From Euphorbia lathyris (taxonomy: Eukaryota; Streptophyta; Magnoliopsida; Malpighiales; Euphorbiaceae): a stretch of 64,000 nucleotides of DNA. A model generated the notes under the pieces. The model searched no databases, was not told the DNA's origin, and saw only the letters and a list, made by a program, of their open reading frames with translations. Numbering within the stretch: the stretch's first letter is position 1; the number at the start of each line of letters is the position of its first letter. The translations under genes were made by a program, and so were the position numbers. Below are positions 41,741-54,338 of this stretch, one piece after another. The stretch spans positions 6,339,001 to 6,403,000 of the forward strand of contig NC_088916.1 of the NCBI RefSeq assembly GCF_963576675.1, given 5' to 3'.

Positions 41741-44480
41741 TATATCTTAGTTGGACGTGTGTAGCTTTGACTATATGTGAAATAGACGCTAATAACAACA
41801 ATACAAGTATGACTCTCAAAAAGAAAAACTTAAGCAAAATTTGATGTGATTGCTCTTTTGAATAGCTCAAAAATCTCACAAATGAATATGTCTTTTTGTT
41901 CAATAACCGGTTTACAATCAACATGTTCAGAACCGAAAATGCGTACAATTATACTTCTCAAATCCCATTGCTCATTTTCAAGGTTCCTAAGGTTTCAAAC
42001 TTCTATTCGAAATGCATTTGCTAAGAATGGTTGATTATCAAAATGAAACTTCGTCCTATTAAATTTTAAACTACCTAAGTGAATCAATCAAATTTCACTT
42101 TAATTCATCTAAAAGCTCTTAGGTCAAAACAACAATTAGAAAGTATGGAAAGTTCCGTTATCAAGATTAAAAACTAGACGCAATATCATACAGAAATAAT
42201 AATGCATAATGGAGTGCTCAAATAGTTCCAAGCAAAAAACATCCAAGGTAAAAATTTAAAAAACTTATAAATAATTCATGATTATTCCCTCTTTGATTCT
42301 TGTGGCCAATCATAAACCATATAAGATGATTTAGAATGAAACATTCTTTAATTGTGGATTCATGAAAATCTGGCTCGATTAGTTTCTCGTCGAGATAAAG
42401 TTTACAACTCTTCAATTTACTTTCCACTAAGATTGGTTTCAAAGATGTATTTAGAAACTTGTCATGTTGAGATTTTTCCAAGATAGATGCTTCAACATGT
42501 TCATCTGAATTAATCTCTCTAATTGATTCCTCTACAGTCAAAACAACTAGTAGACCCCTTTTGATGCAAGAATTTCTTATTCTAGTATAGTAATTATCAT
42601 ACTAGTATTTGATTACTTATTGATGCTTAAATTCTACATTATCTAAGGACTTAAATAAGTGAAATTCGGTTTTTAAACTAATTGAAAGAACTTTAATAAT
42701 AAAAAATGCAAAGCTTTAAACAATTGATTTGTTTTATGAATGAGTGGACAACTACGATTTTGGATCTCTTAGCTATCTCATATGAACCATTGAGCAAACA
42801 TTGTGTGATAAAAATTAGTACAACACATTGATTTTCCTCAACAAAGTAGTAACTTTGGCAAAAATCACTAAATCTACTTCAACTATAATAAGGCTGATGC
42901 TTGGTTAGGCAAAATCCCTAATTATAATTAAAGGCTTCAGGCACTATGAAAACCAAGGTTAAGTTGTAGCCTAAACCATAAAGCCGCACTATCCGGTTAG
43001 GGAATAAGATTAACTAAAATGCTTTGTTGAATTGTTTATTTGGTTATGTTTCACAATTTAACCTCTCTATTTAATTACTTGATTAGGTTTCTCAAATAGA
43101 GATAAAGCAATGGTTTTTAGTTAATTCTTTTGCTAACTTCTTACAACACAATATTAGAACTCATTAAAGATTCATATTTGATTAAGCTAAGTTCATCTCC
43201 ATCCTAACTCATGTGGATTTATCTCTTGAATTTAGCTAAAACATGGACCATAGAAATGGAATTAGGGATACTCATACACAAACATATTAAAATTGAATCT
43301 TAGAAATGGAAGAAGATGGAGATAAAAGAATTAAGAACTTTAATATAATAGTACTTGAGAACATAAGGTGAATACAAACCAAAGTCTAGCTTTGCAAGGT
43401 CTAAACTATGGATTAGTTTAACCTTTGCCACGCTAAGAAAGAACTAGAATTGAAATAAAGAAAATAATTTCTAAGCACCAATGAAATTGAAAGCTAAAGA
43501 GAATGAAATGAGCTGAAAATGTGTTAAAATGGTGTCTAGAGCTAACTAGCAAAGGTCCTTATTTATAGGAGTTTTGGGACTCATATTTATAAAAAAAAAC
43601 GGCCTAAAATATCTCCATAGTCTTTAATATTGCTGCCTTATCTTTCCATAATTAATTTGGAATTAAGGAAGGTCTTGGAGTCTTGGATTTCAAGAATGCT
43701 TCATTTTCTTGCCATAAATGATTTGGAATTGAGTAAGGAAGGTTTTGGGTTTTTTTTAGAAAGATTTCTGCTTTCCTTTTAATTCTTAAATTACATGTAG
43801 CTCGCCAAGCAGATGAAGCATATTTCTCCAATTACTTCATTTTAAGCCACAAAACACCTGGAATTACTCAAAACTCCAATCAAGACTCTTAAGGTAGAAT
43901 ACACTCACAAAATTCAAAAAAAAAATTCTTAAAAATTGAATGTCTAAAATTGGATTCCAAACTAGTTTATATAGAGAAAATTACAAGCTATAGTGACAAA
44001 ATTCAAATTACATAAAGTAAGAAGACTTTGAATGGTTGCAAGAAGACTTGAATTTGCATGTTGAAAGAAGACTTTGAATTTCATAAAGGCTGTAAGAAGC
44101 CTTTGAATTTGATATAGAAAATAGAGCCCACACGAATGAAGAAGCATATTATGCTTGTAGAAAAATATGCATTTTTTTGAATTTGGGTCCAGCACAATAT
44201 GATAGGTTTCAGCATGGTGTGCTGGATGCCAGCATATCGTGCTGTGCCTTAAGAAATCAGATATTGCTTGTGCTTTGAAGGCTTTCCGAGGCTCAAATCA
44301 TATGTTAAATTTTGTCAGTTTTAAGGCCCACTCATTAATTCTTCATGACGTTTTAGGCCTCTGCAATATTTTCCGAAGATGCATATCAGTTCTTACGACA
44401 ATGACTATGAAAATAATGCCTCAACTTCTGCACAGTGATTACACTTAAATTTATATCATTTTCAGTTATTTCGATCATGG
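41741..44480. other. Gene-free stretch, probable retroelement debris
   Basis: No recognisable domain. A 107-codon minus-strand frame (42218-42541) is Glu-rich and of unknown origin. Around 43560 the minus strand has 'ctcctataaataagg', a TATA-like sequence typical of LTRs, so part of this stretch (about 42.8-43.9 kb) may be an LTR. No second copy is in the window to confirm it. Confidence 0.35.
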
Positions 44481-44488
44481 CTAAATCT

Positions 44489-45025
44489 TAGGGATGTAAA
44501 TGGGATGAGGATTCCCCATCTCATCGGTGACCCACCCCCGACGGGGACGGAAAATCCCGATAAGGATCCTCATGAGATGGGGATGAGATACTTTGTCTTC
44601 CGTGATGGGGTATCCCTCCCCGTTAATCCCAGATGGAGATCCCCGATTATTTTCTGTGATAATTGATTTTTTGGATGAATTAATTACATTTTAATTAGGT
44701 GATACATTGTTTTCAATTTTTGTTTTTTTTATTTGAAAATTTTGAAAATGATTGTTAATAGTACTTGATATTATTAGCTATTATTTCTTAAACGTTTTTG
44801 TCTTTAGTGACTTTTTTTAACATAAACGGTGAGTTCGCACGGAAAATAGAGAATGCAGATAATGTTTTTGGAACATCTGTAAACGGAGAATGGGATCCCC
44901 ATAAAACGGAGATGGGGATAAATTTGTTCCTAAATAGCTCTCGAAAATGGGAATGAGGAATCTCCGACTAGTCAGAGCACAGAGTTGGGAAATACATTCC
45001 GGCTCCGCCACGCCATACATCCCTA
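44489..45025. mobile_element. hAT MITE with exact 8-bp TSD
   Basis: Begins TAGGGATGTAAATGGG and ends with the inverse of TAGGGATGTATGGCG. The perfect duplication CTAAATCT lies at 44481-44488 and 45026-45033. GC-richer than its surroundings, with repeated 'ggggatcccc' blocks. It ends only about 270 bp upstream of the CASTOR start codon. Confidence 0.85.
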
Positions 45026-45033
45026 CTAAATCT

Positions 45034-45298
45034 TAACTTATCAAAAACGATATGAGAAACATCTCTTAAATTAAAGGGACTGCCGGCCGGCGGGCCGGCG
45101 CCATGACGACGTTCAATAAGAAAAAGTTGGTATAAAAAATAGAAAGTGACCGACCGATCATAATAAGAGAGGAGAATATCAGAGAAAAGGACAAACTTGA
45201 AAGAAATCATAATGGAAGCTCCGATCGATCAATTTAGACTTTCACATTTTCAGTAACATTACTAAAAATAGCCACACTAATCATTTCATTCCCTCACT
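45034..45298 (+). promoter_or_regulatory. CASTOR proximal promoter and 5' leader
   Basis: A TATA-like 'tataaaaaataga' lies at 45131-45143, about 168 bases before the ATG. The intervening leader has no upstream ATG in good context close to the start. The upstream boundary is the hAT MITE at 45025. Confidence 0.45.
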
Positions 45299-48200
45299 AT
45301 GTCCATTGACCACGACTCTTCACAACCTCCCGCCGCCACCAGAGACTGGTTTTTCCCTTCTCCTTCTTTCATCCACCACCCGCCGCCGCCGGCATCTTCT
45401 AAATCTCGTCGTAGATTCTCCACTGCCTCCACAGTCTCTCAAGACTTACCTGAATCCCGACCTTCTTCCTCCACTTCCTCTCATTACAGAGATAAGAATG
45501 CTAGACTTCGACGCCGCGTCGAGTTCCCTCGCCGTGCTCAGAGATCGTCTAAACAAGAACAAGATGATACTCTTTCAGCAAGGAAATTGGATGCCCTGGG
45601 AGACAGGACAACCTCCGGTGAGACGTTCGTCGGGTTTCCTGGAGTCCGGTGGCATATAGCCGTGTCTGCAGCTGTGAGTCCTTCACCTCTTTATCTCTTC
45701 AGCTATCCGCGGATACCGGTAAAAGAATATGGCGCTATTTTTTAGTTTATTTCGTGAAGTGAAAGTTGTTTGGTTGTTACAGATTGTGATTACAGCTCTT
45801 GCTTCTTTAGTGCACAAGAATTTCTCGTTACACAATCAAGTCATTGATTTACAGGTCAAGAAAATTCAACTCAAGTTCATAATCTATAATGGTTGACTTT
45901 TCACTTAATTGACTGGAACTTATTTTCTGATTACAGGACCACATCTCGAAACTAGATGTTAGGTTACAAGCCTGCAATTTGTTATCTGATGTAGATTATT
46001 TGGATTCCACTTCACTGGAAACTGTTGATCATCCAAGTGAAGGCTTAAAACATTTAGCTCTTGTTTTCTCTCTTATCCTGTTATGCATCCCTGTTTTTGT
46101 TTTGAAGTACATTGATTTTGTATCTAAATCAAGATTACCGGATAATACATCAGAAGAAGTTTTGCTGAACAAGCAGATTGCATATCGGGCGGATGCCTTT
46201 TTATCAATCCATCCATATGCTAAGTCACTGGCATTGCTGGTTTCCACTCTTCTACTTATTTGTCTTGGTGGTTTAGCGCTATTTGGAGTGACAGGTGACA
46301 GCTTAGCAGACTGTCTTTGGTTATCTTGGACATATGTAGCTGATTCAGGCAACCATGCTAATTCTGAAGGTATAGGTCCAAGGCTAGTTTCTGTTTCAAT
46401 TAGCTTTGGTGGGATGCTTATTTTCGCAATGATGCTTGGACTTGTATCCGATGCAATTTCTGAGAAGTTCGATTCACTGAGAAAAGGAAGAAGCGAGGTG
46501 GTTGAGCAAAACCACACCTTGGTTCTTGGATGGAGTGATAAACTGGTGAGGTTCTGATTCTGGCTTGTCCGTGTCAAACTTATTTATCTCTGAACTTCTG
46601 CTGACTTTGTTTTGTGCTTTGGCTTTAGCTCTTGCACTTTTCCTATGCATTTGACAGAGAGCTATGTTTTTCCCTCCAAATAAAACTACACCTTTTAATA
46701 AAAGTCTGTTACTATAAAAATAGGAATTATAATGTTTTAGCGCATTGAGAGGTCTCAAGTTATTTCTTCTTTTGGTCTTAAAATAGGGTTCACTGCTGAA
46801 CCAACTAGCCATTGCCAATGAGAGTTTAGGTGGAGGGATTATAGTGGTGATGGCTGAACGAGACAAAGAGGAGATGGAAATTGATATTGCTAAAATGGAG
46901 TTTGACTTCAAAGGAACTAAAGTCATATGCAGAAGTGGAAGCCCTCTTATTCTTGCTGATCTTAAAAAGGTGGGAATATTGTTCACCTTTGTTCTTGAAA
47001 AATTGTAATCTATTTACACATTCTCCTTTTGAAACCTCCAGCTGCGTAAACTGAACCTTCTTCTGCAGTTGCAGTTTGATGATAGATTTAGAAAGACTTA
47101 GTTCTTGGGTCCATTTCAGTCTCTCCATATATTTCTTGCACCTAGAACCTCTTATATATCCTTTCTTCAATGTGGTGGAAGTTCATGTGGGATTTTTTAC
47201 TTTGCTATGAATGGTGAAACCATTATTTTTTTCCGTTGCCTCTGTGGATTACTTATGCCATTAAATTTTCAGGTATCTGTCTCAAAGGCCCGTGCAATAA
47301 TTGTCCTTGCTGAAGATGGAAATGCTGACCAGGTCTAATTGAGTAATTGAATCACATGCTTATTATTTGGCATTGGATAAGTTGGTTGCTATTAACTTCT
47401 TCCTGGTTTGTTACAGAGCGATGCCCGTGCACTGAGAACGGTCTTAAGTCTAACAGGAGTTAAAGAAGGACTCAGAGGTCACATTGTAGTTGAACTTAGT
47501 GACCTTGACAATGAGGTCCTTGTAAAACTTGTTGGCAGTGATCTTGTTGAAACTGTTGTGGCTCATGATGTTATTGGCCGCTTGATGATTCAATGTGCTC
47601 GGCAGCCTGGACTTGCTCAGGTCAATTTCTGGCCAACCTAGTACTGGATTTGATTGTGTCATGCGAGTGTCATTTTGCTGTTTGATTTTGTTATAGTAAA
47701 GTTGTACAATATTTTAATCTTATTTTAAACTACTTTTCTCCTTGTTTTTGGTTGTAATTGTTTTAGACTGACTATGACAGATCTGGGAGGACATCCTTGG
47801 ATTTGAAAATTGTGAGTTTTACATCAAAAGATGGCCACAGTTGGATGGCATGCAATTTGAGGATGTATTGATCAGTTTTCCTGATGCCATACCTTGTGGG
47901 GTCAAGGTTGCATCTTGTGGTGGAAAAATTATCCTCAATCCTGATGATTCATACCTTCTGCAAGAAGGCGATGAAGTGCTTGTTATAGCTGAAGATGATG
48001 ATACATATGCTCCAGCAACATTACCTACGGTGCTCATATTCCTTCAGAAAGTCAAAATTTCAGTTAGACGCTTTCTTTCTTGTTCCATGGTCTTATGTGG
48101 TTTACACATACTTGAAGGCTTGTTATATGCCTTCCACTGTCAGAAAACTATAGCAGACTTTCATTTTTTGGGGGTATAAATAGGATTTTCACTTTGTTGT

Positions 48201-51200
48201 TTCGTTCTATGTGGTACCCAAGCTGCATAGTAGGATTACAATTTTGTGTTTTTTTTTTGGACTTGAAATCATCCATCTGTGTTAGCATTTAGTGAGGCAG
48301 TAGGTGAGCATGCCTAAGGATCACTTTTACATTTTCCTTGTCCTGAATAGAACATTTTATGGACATCATGAATTATGACAAAGATGGAGTCTTTCAATTT
48401 TGTTTATTTTTTTTATCAGTTACTAATTGATAGAATACAATAGGAGAGTGTAGTTTTGCTTTTGGTATGACGTAAATGGGGTATGAAAACAATGAAGAAT
48501 AGAAGGGGAGGAGGTATGAAAAAGAAACAGTGGGTTGCAGTCGGAAGAGTCATTTTTGGTCAAGGAACCTGCTCCAGTTTCTGCAATTTAGCATGATATA
48601 ATAAATTTCATCATTCAGGTCAATGATGCATCATTAATACACAGTGCCCGACCAGCAAGAAAGCCACAGAAGATTCTACTTTGTGGATGGAGGAGGGACA
48701 TAGATGATATGATTGTGGTACGTTCTTTCTATGAAGCCCCTAATTCTTTCTTTTCTTCACCTGAATGCTGCAGGTATGGAGAGGAAGTCTACCAAAAGAC
48801 TTCGTAGGTCCAAACTCTACAGAAAAGATACTTTTTTGTGGTTGGCGGCGGGATATGGAAGATATGATTATGGTAATGTAATAAGGATTAGAATCGTTAT
48901 CCCAACACGTCTTGGGTCCAGCAAACTGTTTTAGATGTTTCTAAATTCCTCTTTGTTTCAACTAAATTCTCTCTAGTCACAATAAGTTGCTCAACTTTAA
49001 ACTCTACTTTCTTCTGCACATTGAAGATCTGGATCATTTTCTATAGTCCATTTTTCATTTCCTTTTTCACCCTCGAGAAGATTAAACAGTGCTGTTTATT
49101 TCTCTATGTTTGTATAGGTATTGGATGCCTTCCTAGCACCTGGTTCAGAGCTCTGGATGTTCAATGATGTTCCTGAAAAAGAGAGGGAAAAGAAGCTTAT
49201 TGATGGTGGCCTGGACATAGGCAGGCTGGTAAATATATCATTGGTCGATCGAGAGGGAAATGCTGTTATACGGCGCCACCTTGAAAGCCTTCCCTTGGAA
49301 TCCTTTGATTCAGTGAGTCAAATAAGATCTAAAATTAATGCAAATAGTAATTTTTGTTTTCCTTTAAGGCATTTGGTGCTTATAGTTTTTTATATAGTGG
49401 GCAATCCTTAGTTAAATCACATTTTTGACGTACAGATCTTAATTTTGGCTGATGAGTCTGTGGAAGATTCAGCTATTCAAGCTGATTCCAGATCTCTTGC
49501 GACCTTACTATTGATCCGTGATATTCAGGTGCTCTGTTATTTCTCTTATGATTAGAATTATTTGATATTTTATATTTTACTTGTCTGTTTTTTTCTTAAA
49601 AATCTTGCATCATATTCTTAATATGGAATGTATTTTGTTAAGTGCCTTTCAGTGATTGCTTGTTTCCATCAAAGTTGTCCTTTGAACATGGCATTTATTT
49701 GTGTCAAATTGTTTACATTTATTTGTATTAAGTTGTAAAAGTTTACTTGGTCAATTCCTATGTTGCATGGAAACGGACACGGGAAACGTTATTTCTATAA
49801 CATAACCTTCATAAAATAGCCGTCAAATGAAAACGGACACGGACACAGATACGAAACGCGTAAACACTACTAAAGAAAAGTGTCTGTGTAACATAGGTCA
49901 ATTCTATTGCCACTCTGAAAGTAGAATCATGGCCAGGCGTGGATAACGACATGATGTATTAACTAACACAATAGATTTGGCAACACCTTAATTATAATAG
50001 ACTGAGGAAATTCTTATTTACTTAACTTTTTGATGGTTTGGGGCCTTAAGGCATTTGTTTGGAGACTTTAGGACATCTTTCTGGTCTGGAGACCTTGGTA
50101 TTTTAGTCGAACTTTTTTGAAAAAGAACTAACTTGTTCTAAACTTGGTCTGACACCTTGTGCTGTTGTGTGGCCTTTTTGAACTCTTCATTCATCACAAA
50201 GTTAATCCTATCCTATATCAATATAGAGGAAAATAGAAAAAAGATGTTGCAAATCCCCGTAGAACCATGAAATACAATATGCAAATTAAGAGATTAGTAT
50301 CTAACTAACTATTTATAATAGATAGTAATCCTTCTAACTTTCTTGTTCATTTGTTCTGATTCTCTTCTTACAGGCAAAGCGCTTACCATTCAGAGAGGCT
50401 ATGGTGACACAAGGACATAGAGGGAGCTTTTCACAAGGCTCATGGATTGGGGAGATGCAACAGGCTTCAGATAAATCAGTAATTATAAGTGAAATTCTGG
50501 ATCCTAGAACTAAAAATCTCTTATCCATGTCGAAAATCAGTGATTATGTTTTATCAAATGAGCTCGTTAGCATGGCGTTGGCAATGGTTGCTGAGGATCG
50601 ACAAATAAATGATGTTTTAGAGGAGCTCTTTGCAGAGGAGGTAATTATTCTTTTGAACAAATTCTGAGATTTTTGTAGTGCAACTGATTTTCCAAGGCTA
50701 AAATAAGCTTATAAATTGAGTATTGTGCACTCTGCTTCTTAGTACCTTCTTCAATTCAAAACCGTTTTATTAGAGATTCTGTTTCCGAGAACAACTTGTT
50801 GCTGCACTATCCTTTTTGTCTTTTTTTTTTTTTTTTTTTTTTTTTTTATTTGTTGCTGAAAGTACAAATAGAATTTCGAACTTGTATATGTAGGCTGTTA
50901 GAACTATAGAATTTGTACAAGTCCTGGGTCATGAGAAAAGGAGTGTGTAATATGTGCCTTTATATTAGATGGATGACAATTATTACATGTATTATTAGGG
51001 CTGTTAACAAGCCGAACCTAGGTAGGCTTGGCTCGGCTCAAGAATTTTAAGCTCATCGAGCTTAAAATTTTAGGCTCAGTTCGAGAAAAGCTCGATTTAC
51101 ATGTACTAAAAAATTTACATGTTTTAACATTTTGTTGTTTAATTCCAGCCTTCTAACGAAAGAAACACCAAATTTAACATATAATTTATGACAAATTTAA

Positions 51201-51876
51201 ATGATATAATTAAAAAATTTAAAAAATATACATAGTAATTAAAAAAAAAAAATAGTCGAGCCTATTTGCAAAATTTCAAGCCGAACCTAAGGAAACACAG
51301 GCTCAGGGTCGTTAATGCTCGGGCCGATCCTGAACTTGAACCAAGCCCTATCGAGCCGAGCTTTGATCGAGTCAAGCTCAAATAGTTTGCGAACTAGCCC
51401 TGCTTATTAACACCCCTATGTATCTTTCGACTTTATTGACACGGTGGAACTTGTTCTGCGTTATATAATTTATTGTTTAAGTAACTATGTGTTTCAGAAA
51501 TTTAATACAAGATTAAGATTTCTTCTGTACTACATTTCTTTTTTCTCTTTGTTGGGACGAAAATTTTGGATCTTTTAGATTTTGGAATTTATCTACTGAT
51601 CAACTGGTTCGTTACATTACCGAGGATAATGTTTTTTTCTTTTTTTGCATCATTTAGGGAAATGAGATGCATATAAGGCAAGCAGATCTTTACCTTCGTG
51701 AAGGCGAGGAGTTGAGCTTCTACGAGATAATTCTACGAGCTCGACAGAGACGAGAGATTGTGATTGGTTATCGGGCAGCTAATGCTGAAAGAGCTGTTAT
51801 CAATCCACCTTCCAAAAATGAGAGAAAGAAGTGGTCATTAAAAGACGTTTTTGTGGTAATTGCAGAAAAGGATTAA
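45299..51876 (+). CDS. CASTOR: CASTOR-type nuclear envelope cation channel
   Basis: Exons, all joined in phase 0 with GT-AG introns: 45299-45673, 45783-45854, 45937-46545, 46787-46969, 47273-47332, 47417-47620, 47781-48029, 48774-48872 (or 48619-48717), 49118-49312, 49436-49528, 50374-50640, 51658-51876. This gives 874 residues, close to the usual length of about 850. The N-terminus (RDWFFPSPSF, then a Ser/Arg-rich region) is CASTOR-like and not POLLUX-like. Transmembrane segments lie near AVSAAIVITALASLV, LVFSLILLCIPVFVLKYI, LALLVSTLLLICLGGLALF and SISFGGMLIFAMMLGL. The pore filter is ADSGNHA between the last two. Two RCK-type ligand-binding regions follow (HTLVLGWSDK and KILFCGWRRD strands). 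CASTOR homologues sit in the nuclear envelope and, with POLLUX/DMI1, support nuclear calcium spiking in root symbiosis. No stop or frameshift was seen, so the gene looks functional. Confidence 0.95.
48619..48717 (+). other. CASTOR: CASTOR alternative exon 8a
   Basis: 99 bp, preceded by 'tcattcag' and followed by the donor GTACGT, phase 0 at both ends. It encodes 33 residues starting VNDASLIHSARPARK and containing KILLCGWRRDIDDMIV. 15 of 33 residues equal those of exon 8b, concentrated in the second half (KIL, CGWRRD, DMI). It keeps an open frame and good splice sites. Joined to exons 7 and 9 it would give the same protein length as exon 8b. Confidence 0.75.
48774..48872 (+). other. CASTOR: CASTOR alternative exon 8b (canonical form)
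   Basis: 99 bp, preceded by a polypyrimidine-rich 'ctgaatgctgcag' acceptor and followed by GTAATG, phase 0. It encodes 33 residues starting VWRGSLPKDFVGP and containing KILFCGWRRDMEDMIM, the form I know from CASTOR proteins. Only 56 nt separate it from exon 8a. Confidence 0.85.
49758..49896. mobile_element. 139-bp hAT MITE in CASTOR intron 10
   Basis: Begins CTATGTTGCATGG, ends GTGTAACATAG, with the perfect 8-bp duplication GTCAATTC (49750-49757 and 49897-49904). Contains 'acggacacgg' repeats. Confidence 0.8.
50822..50848. repeat. Poly-T tract in CASTOR intron 11
   Basis: An uninterrupted T run of about 26 bases in the sense strand of the intron. Confidence 0.85.
50996..51418. mobile_element. 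hAT MITE in CASTOR intron 11
   Basis: Begins TAGGGCTGTTAACAAGC, and the right end is the inverse of TAGGGGTGTTAATAAGC. Flanks TGTATTAT and TGTATCTT match at 6 of 8. The subterminal 'ggctcggctc' and 'gagccgagc' blocks are mirrored. It ends about 240 bp before the last exon. Confidence 0.75.
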
Positions 51877-51950
51877 GCATTTTTTCTATCGTTCTTCATA
51901 TACAGGACATGATATTCTTTGGAGTGGGAGATAGAAATCTACCAAAAGAC

Positions 51951-52372
51951 GGGTAAATTACACTCATGCCTACTGAATTTTACTCATTTTCGCATTCTCG
52001 CAAAACCACTCAACACTTTCTGAACTTCAGTTCACGTCTCAAAATGATCGTTGATGATCTAAAAATATAAATAAGCAACTTTAATTGCATTTAGGTGTTG
52101 TTCGGTTAGGAGAGAGTATGCGATTTTTAGAGAGAGAAAGCTCCGGAAATGGTGATTTTGGAAAATAAAAAAAATGTGGTTACATGGTATATGTGTTTCT
52201 AAACAACTTTAATTTTTTAAAATTTCCATTTTATGGTCGTCAACCGACGTTTTGAGGCGTTAATTGAAGTTTAGTGGCCACAATGTTAAAAAATGTAAAA
52301 TTGGAGGACTTTCCTTTTAGTGGTATACTGTAAAAGTGAGTAAAGTATAGTGGCCAAGTGTGTAATTTACCC
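51951..52372. mobile_element. Mutator-like MITE just downstream of CASTOR
   Basis: Begins GGGTAAATTACACTCATGCC, ends GTGTGTAATTTACCC. Flanked by the perfect 10-bp repeat ACCAAAAGAC (51941-51950 and 52373-52382), i.e. a 9-bp target duplication plus one chance base. It starts 75 bp after the CASTOR stop codon and thus probably lies in the 3' UTR or polyadenylation region. Confidence 0.85.
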
Positions 52373-52382
52373 ACCAAAAGAC

Positions 52383-52807
52383 TAGAGTGCAGAGAAGGTA
52401 ATATTTGATTATATAACAACACAATTGTATATAATTGCTTGCGTTACAAGGTGTAGTTTTTTCATATATGTGCAGTATCAATGTTTCTGGTATAGTAATA
52501 TCAGTTATAGTTATCTATTGTCTTACATTTTTTTTGTACAGTTTGCACCATGATTTTCCATTTTAATAATAATAAAAAAAAGCTGATCATGATCAAATTT
52601 GACCTTGATATTTTTTTTTTTCCCTGAAGAAGTGCGGATTTAGCTTCAACTTATGAAATAGTGTAAATTTAACTCTAACGTTCTAAAAAGATCAATTTTA
52701 CCTCTACATTAGTGAATGAAGCTGGCCATTTAGTTGACGATAAATTGGAACAGTTTAATATATTTTTTTGTTGGTTATTTGTCCCACATTAAATATTTTA
52801 GACATTG
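52383..52807. other. Gene-free stretch, 3' flank of CASTOR
   Basis: No gene. 52640-52740 resembles R1-type blocks ('caattttacctctacatt') but is too short to assign. Confidence 0.4.
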
Positions 52808-53220
52808 TGATTAACTTTTTTTCTTTTTTTTTTAGAAATAACACTTTATTAAATTGAATCTGAAACTAAAACATCGATGAAGTAAGGACGTGGGTATTTT
52901 CACTTTCCACGAACAAACTGGGAATCTACCTTTCTAGCCAAGTAATGAGTAGCAGAATTCTTTGAATGCTTTTATCTAACATATTAACTAATTCTTTAAT
53001 AAAATCGATACACTCCATAATCACATCGGTCAAATATGATAATTGATAAATCGGTTTATTAATAGCTTGAACAACTGAAAGACATTGATTGAACTACCAC
53101 ATTTCGCCTTCCTGCCAAATTAATTCACGAGAGCACTTCACGGATCTTGATCAAATAAACATTGGCCGTCTTGATCTCAAATAAGAAAACCAATCGAGCT
53201 ATAAGCCTTTTCTTTGAAAA
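52808..53220 (-). pseudogene. LINE 3' end with RNase H remnant
   Basis: The minus strand shows the closing part of a plant LINE RNase H (KNSATHYLARKV, then an FVRGK segment) with several stops. The plus-strand poly-T tract at 52809-52832 would be its A tail. The left and right limits are approximate. Confidence 0.5.
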
Positions 53221-54338
53221 TCTTGCATCCACATTGGATGGTTAGTTTAGCCAAAATCAATCTTTAGGTATCAACTCAGTTCTTCAAGTTGGCGTGAAAA
53301 GTCAAATTAACCTACGATCAAATCAATCGTGGAAGTATGATATATTTTTTATCCCGAAATTTATCATGTTTATATTTTGATACCTAAAATGTATCTTTAT
53401 ACTTAAAAGGTATTGAAACCACATTAACAAAGGAAATCTCTAAAAATCCATGGAGTATGGACCATAAACAATTAATTTTGATAGAAACTCCTTGAAATAG
53501 AGTAAAAAACCTCACGAACCCCTCAAAATAGTATTAGTACATCGATACCTATCCTGGCGCATAAAGTAATGCGTTGACGCCAAAGCGTTATGCGATTGTC
53601 CAGAATATAATAGTTTTTAAGAATTAAAATAAATTTCAGGTATCAAAATGTAAACGTGGTAAAGTTTGGATATCAAAAATGTATTATACTTTCAAAGCTG
53701 ATTTGATTATGGATTAATTTGACATTTCACACCAACTTTAAAGGCTGCGTTTATATTCAAAGATTAATTTAGACTAAATTGACACTTCATACCAACTTTA
53801 AAGACCAATTCGACCCATTATTCAAATAATATTTTGAATCATGAAATCGGTACAAAATGACAAATGGAAGCAATAAAAGCAATTGGATTTAGATACGAAA
53901 ATTATGATGAAAATGGTAACTGTAACAACTTGTCTAATACCATTTTAGTTTTTGTCCAAGTCCATTTTTGGACCTCTACATATTGGACCTCTACATATTT
54001 ACAGTCACTCCCTCTCCATTTCGGTTCATTACTTGTCCCGTTACCATCCTTTAGGCCGCTTCGCTTATGTCTTACACTCGGTTAAGACCAGATTGTTCCT
54101 TCACTTTGCTCGAGTCTTTCACCCGGTCAAGACCAGATCGTTATAGACACCAACTTCTGGCTAATTTATCGTCGAACCAACACATAGCACATAGAGAGTT
54201 GGATACTAACGGTAACAGTCTGGTCCAATACATATATAAATCGTCTGTTTTTGCCCAATTCTCATTCCTTGGATCTCACGGTTTTCAAAAACACACACTT
54301 AAATTGGAAACCCAGCTTATTAATATATCCCAGTTATT
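53221..54338. other. Gene-free stretch with repeated 'agaccagatcgtta' motifs
   Basis: Short frames at 53864-54146 lack motifs. 54020-54140 contains the repeated 'cggttaagaccagattgtt' / 'cggtcaagaccagatcgtta' units, which recur at 55090-55150 and 55260-55280 on the other side of the TIR element. This suggests one array split by that insertion. Confidence 0.45.

Noticed and set aside
42218..42541. 107-codon minus-strand ORF as a host gene
   Set aside because: Isolated, Glu-rich, no motif, in a region of retroelement debris; left as unassigned.
46029..46986. Minus-strand ORFs of 182 and 170 codons within CASTOR
   Set aside because: They oppose well-supported CASTOR exons and cross an intron, with no motifs.
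45299..51876. POLLUX/DMI1 instead of CASTOR
   Set aside because: The N-terminal RDWFFPSPSF and the exon 8b form match CASTOR. The RDIDDMI of exon 8a is POLLUX-like but confined to that exon.
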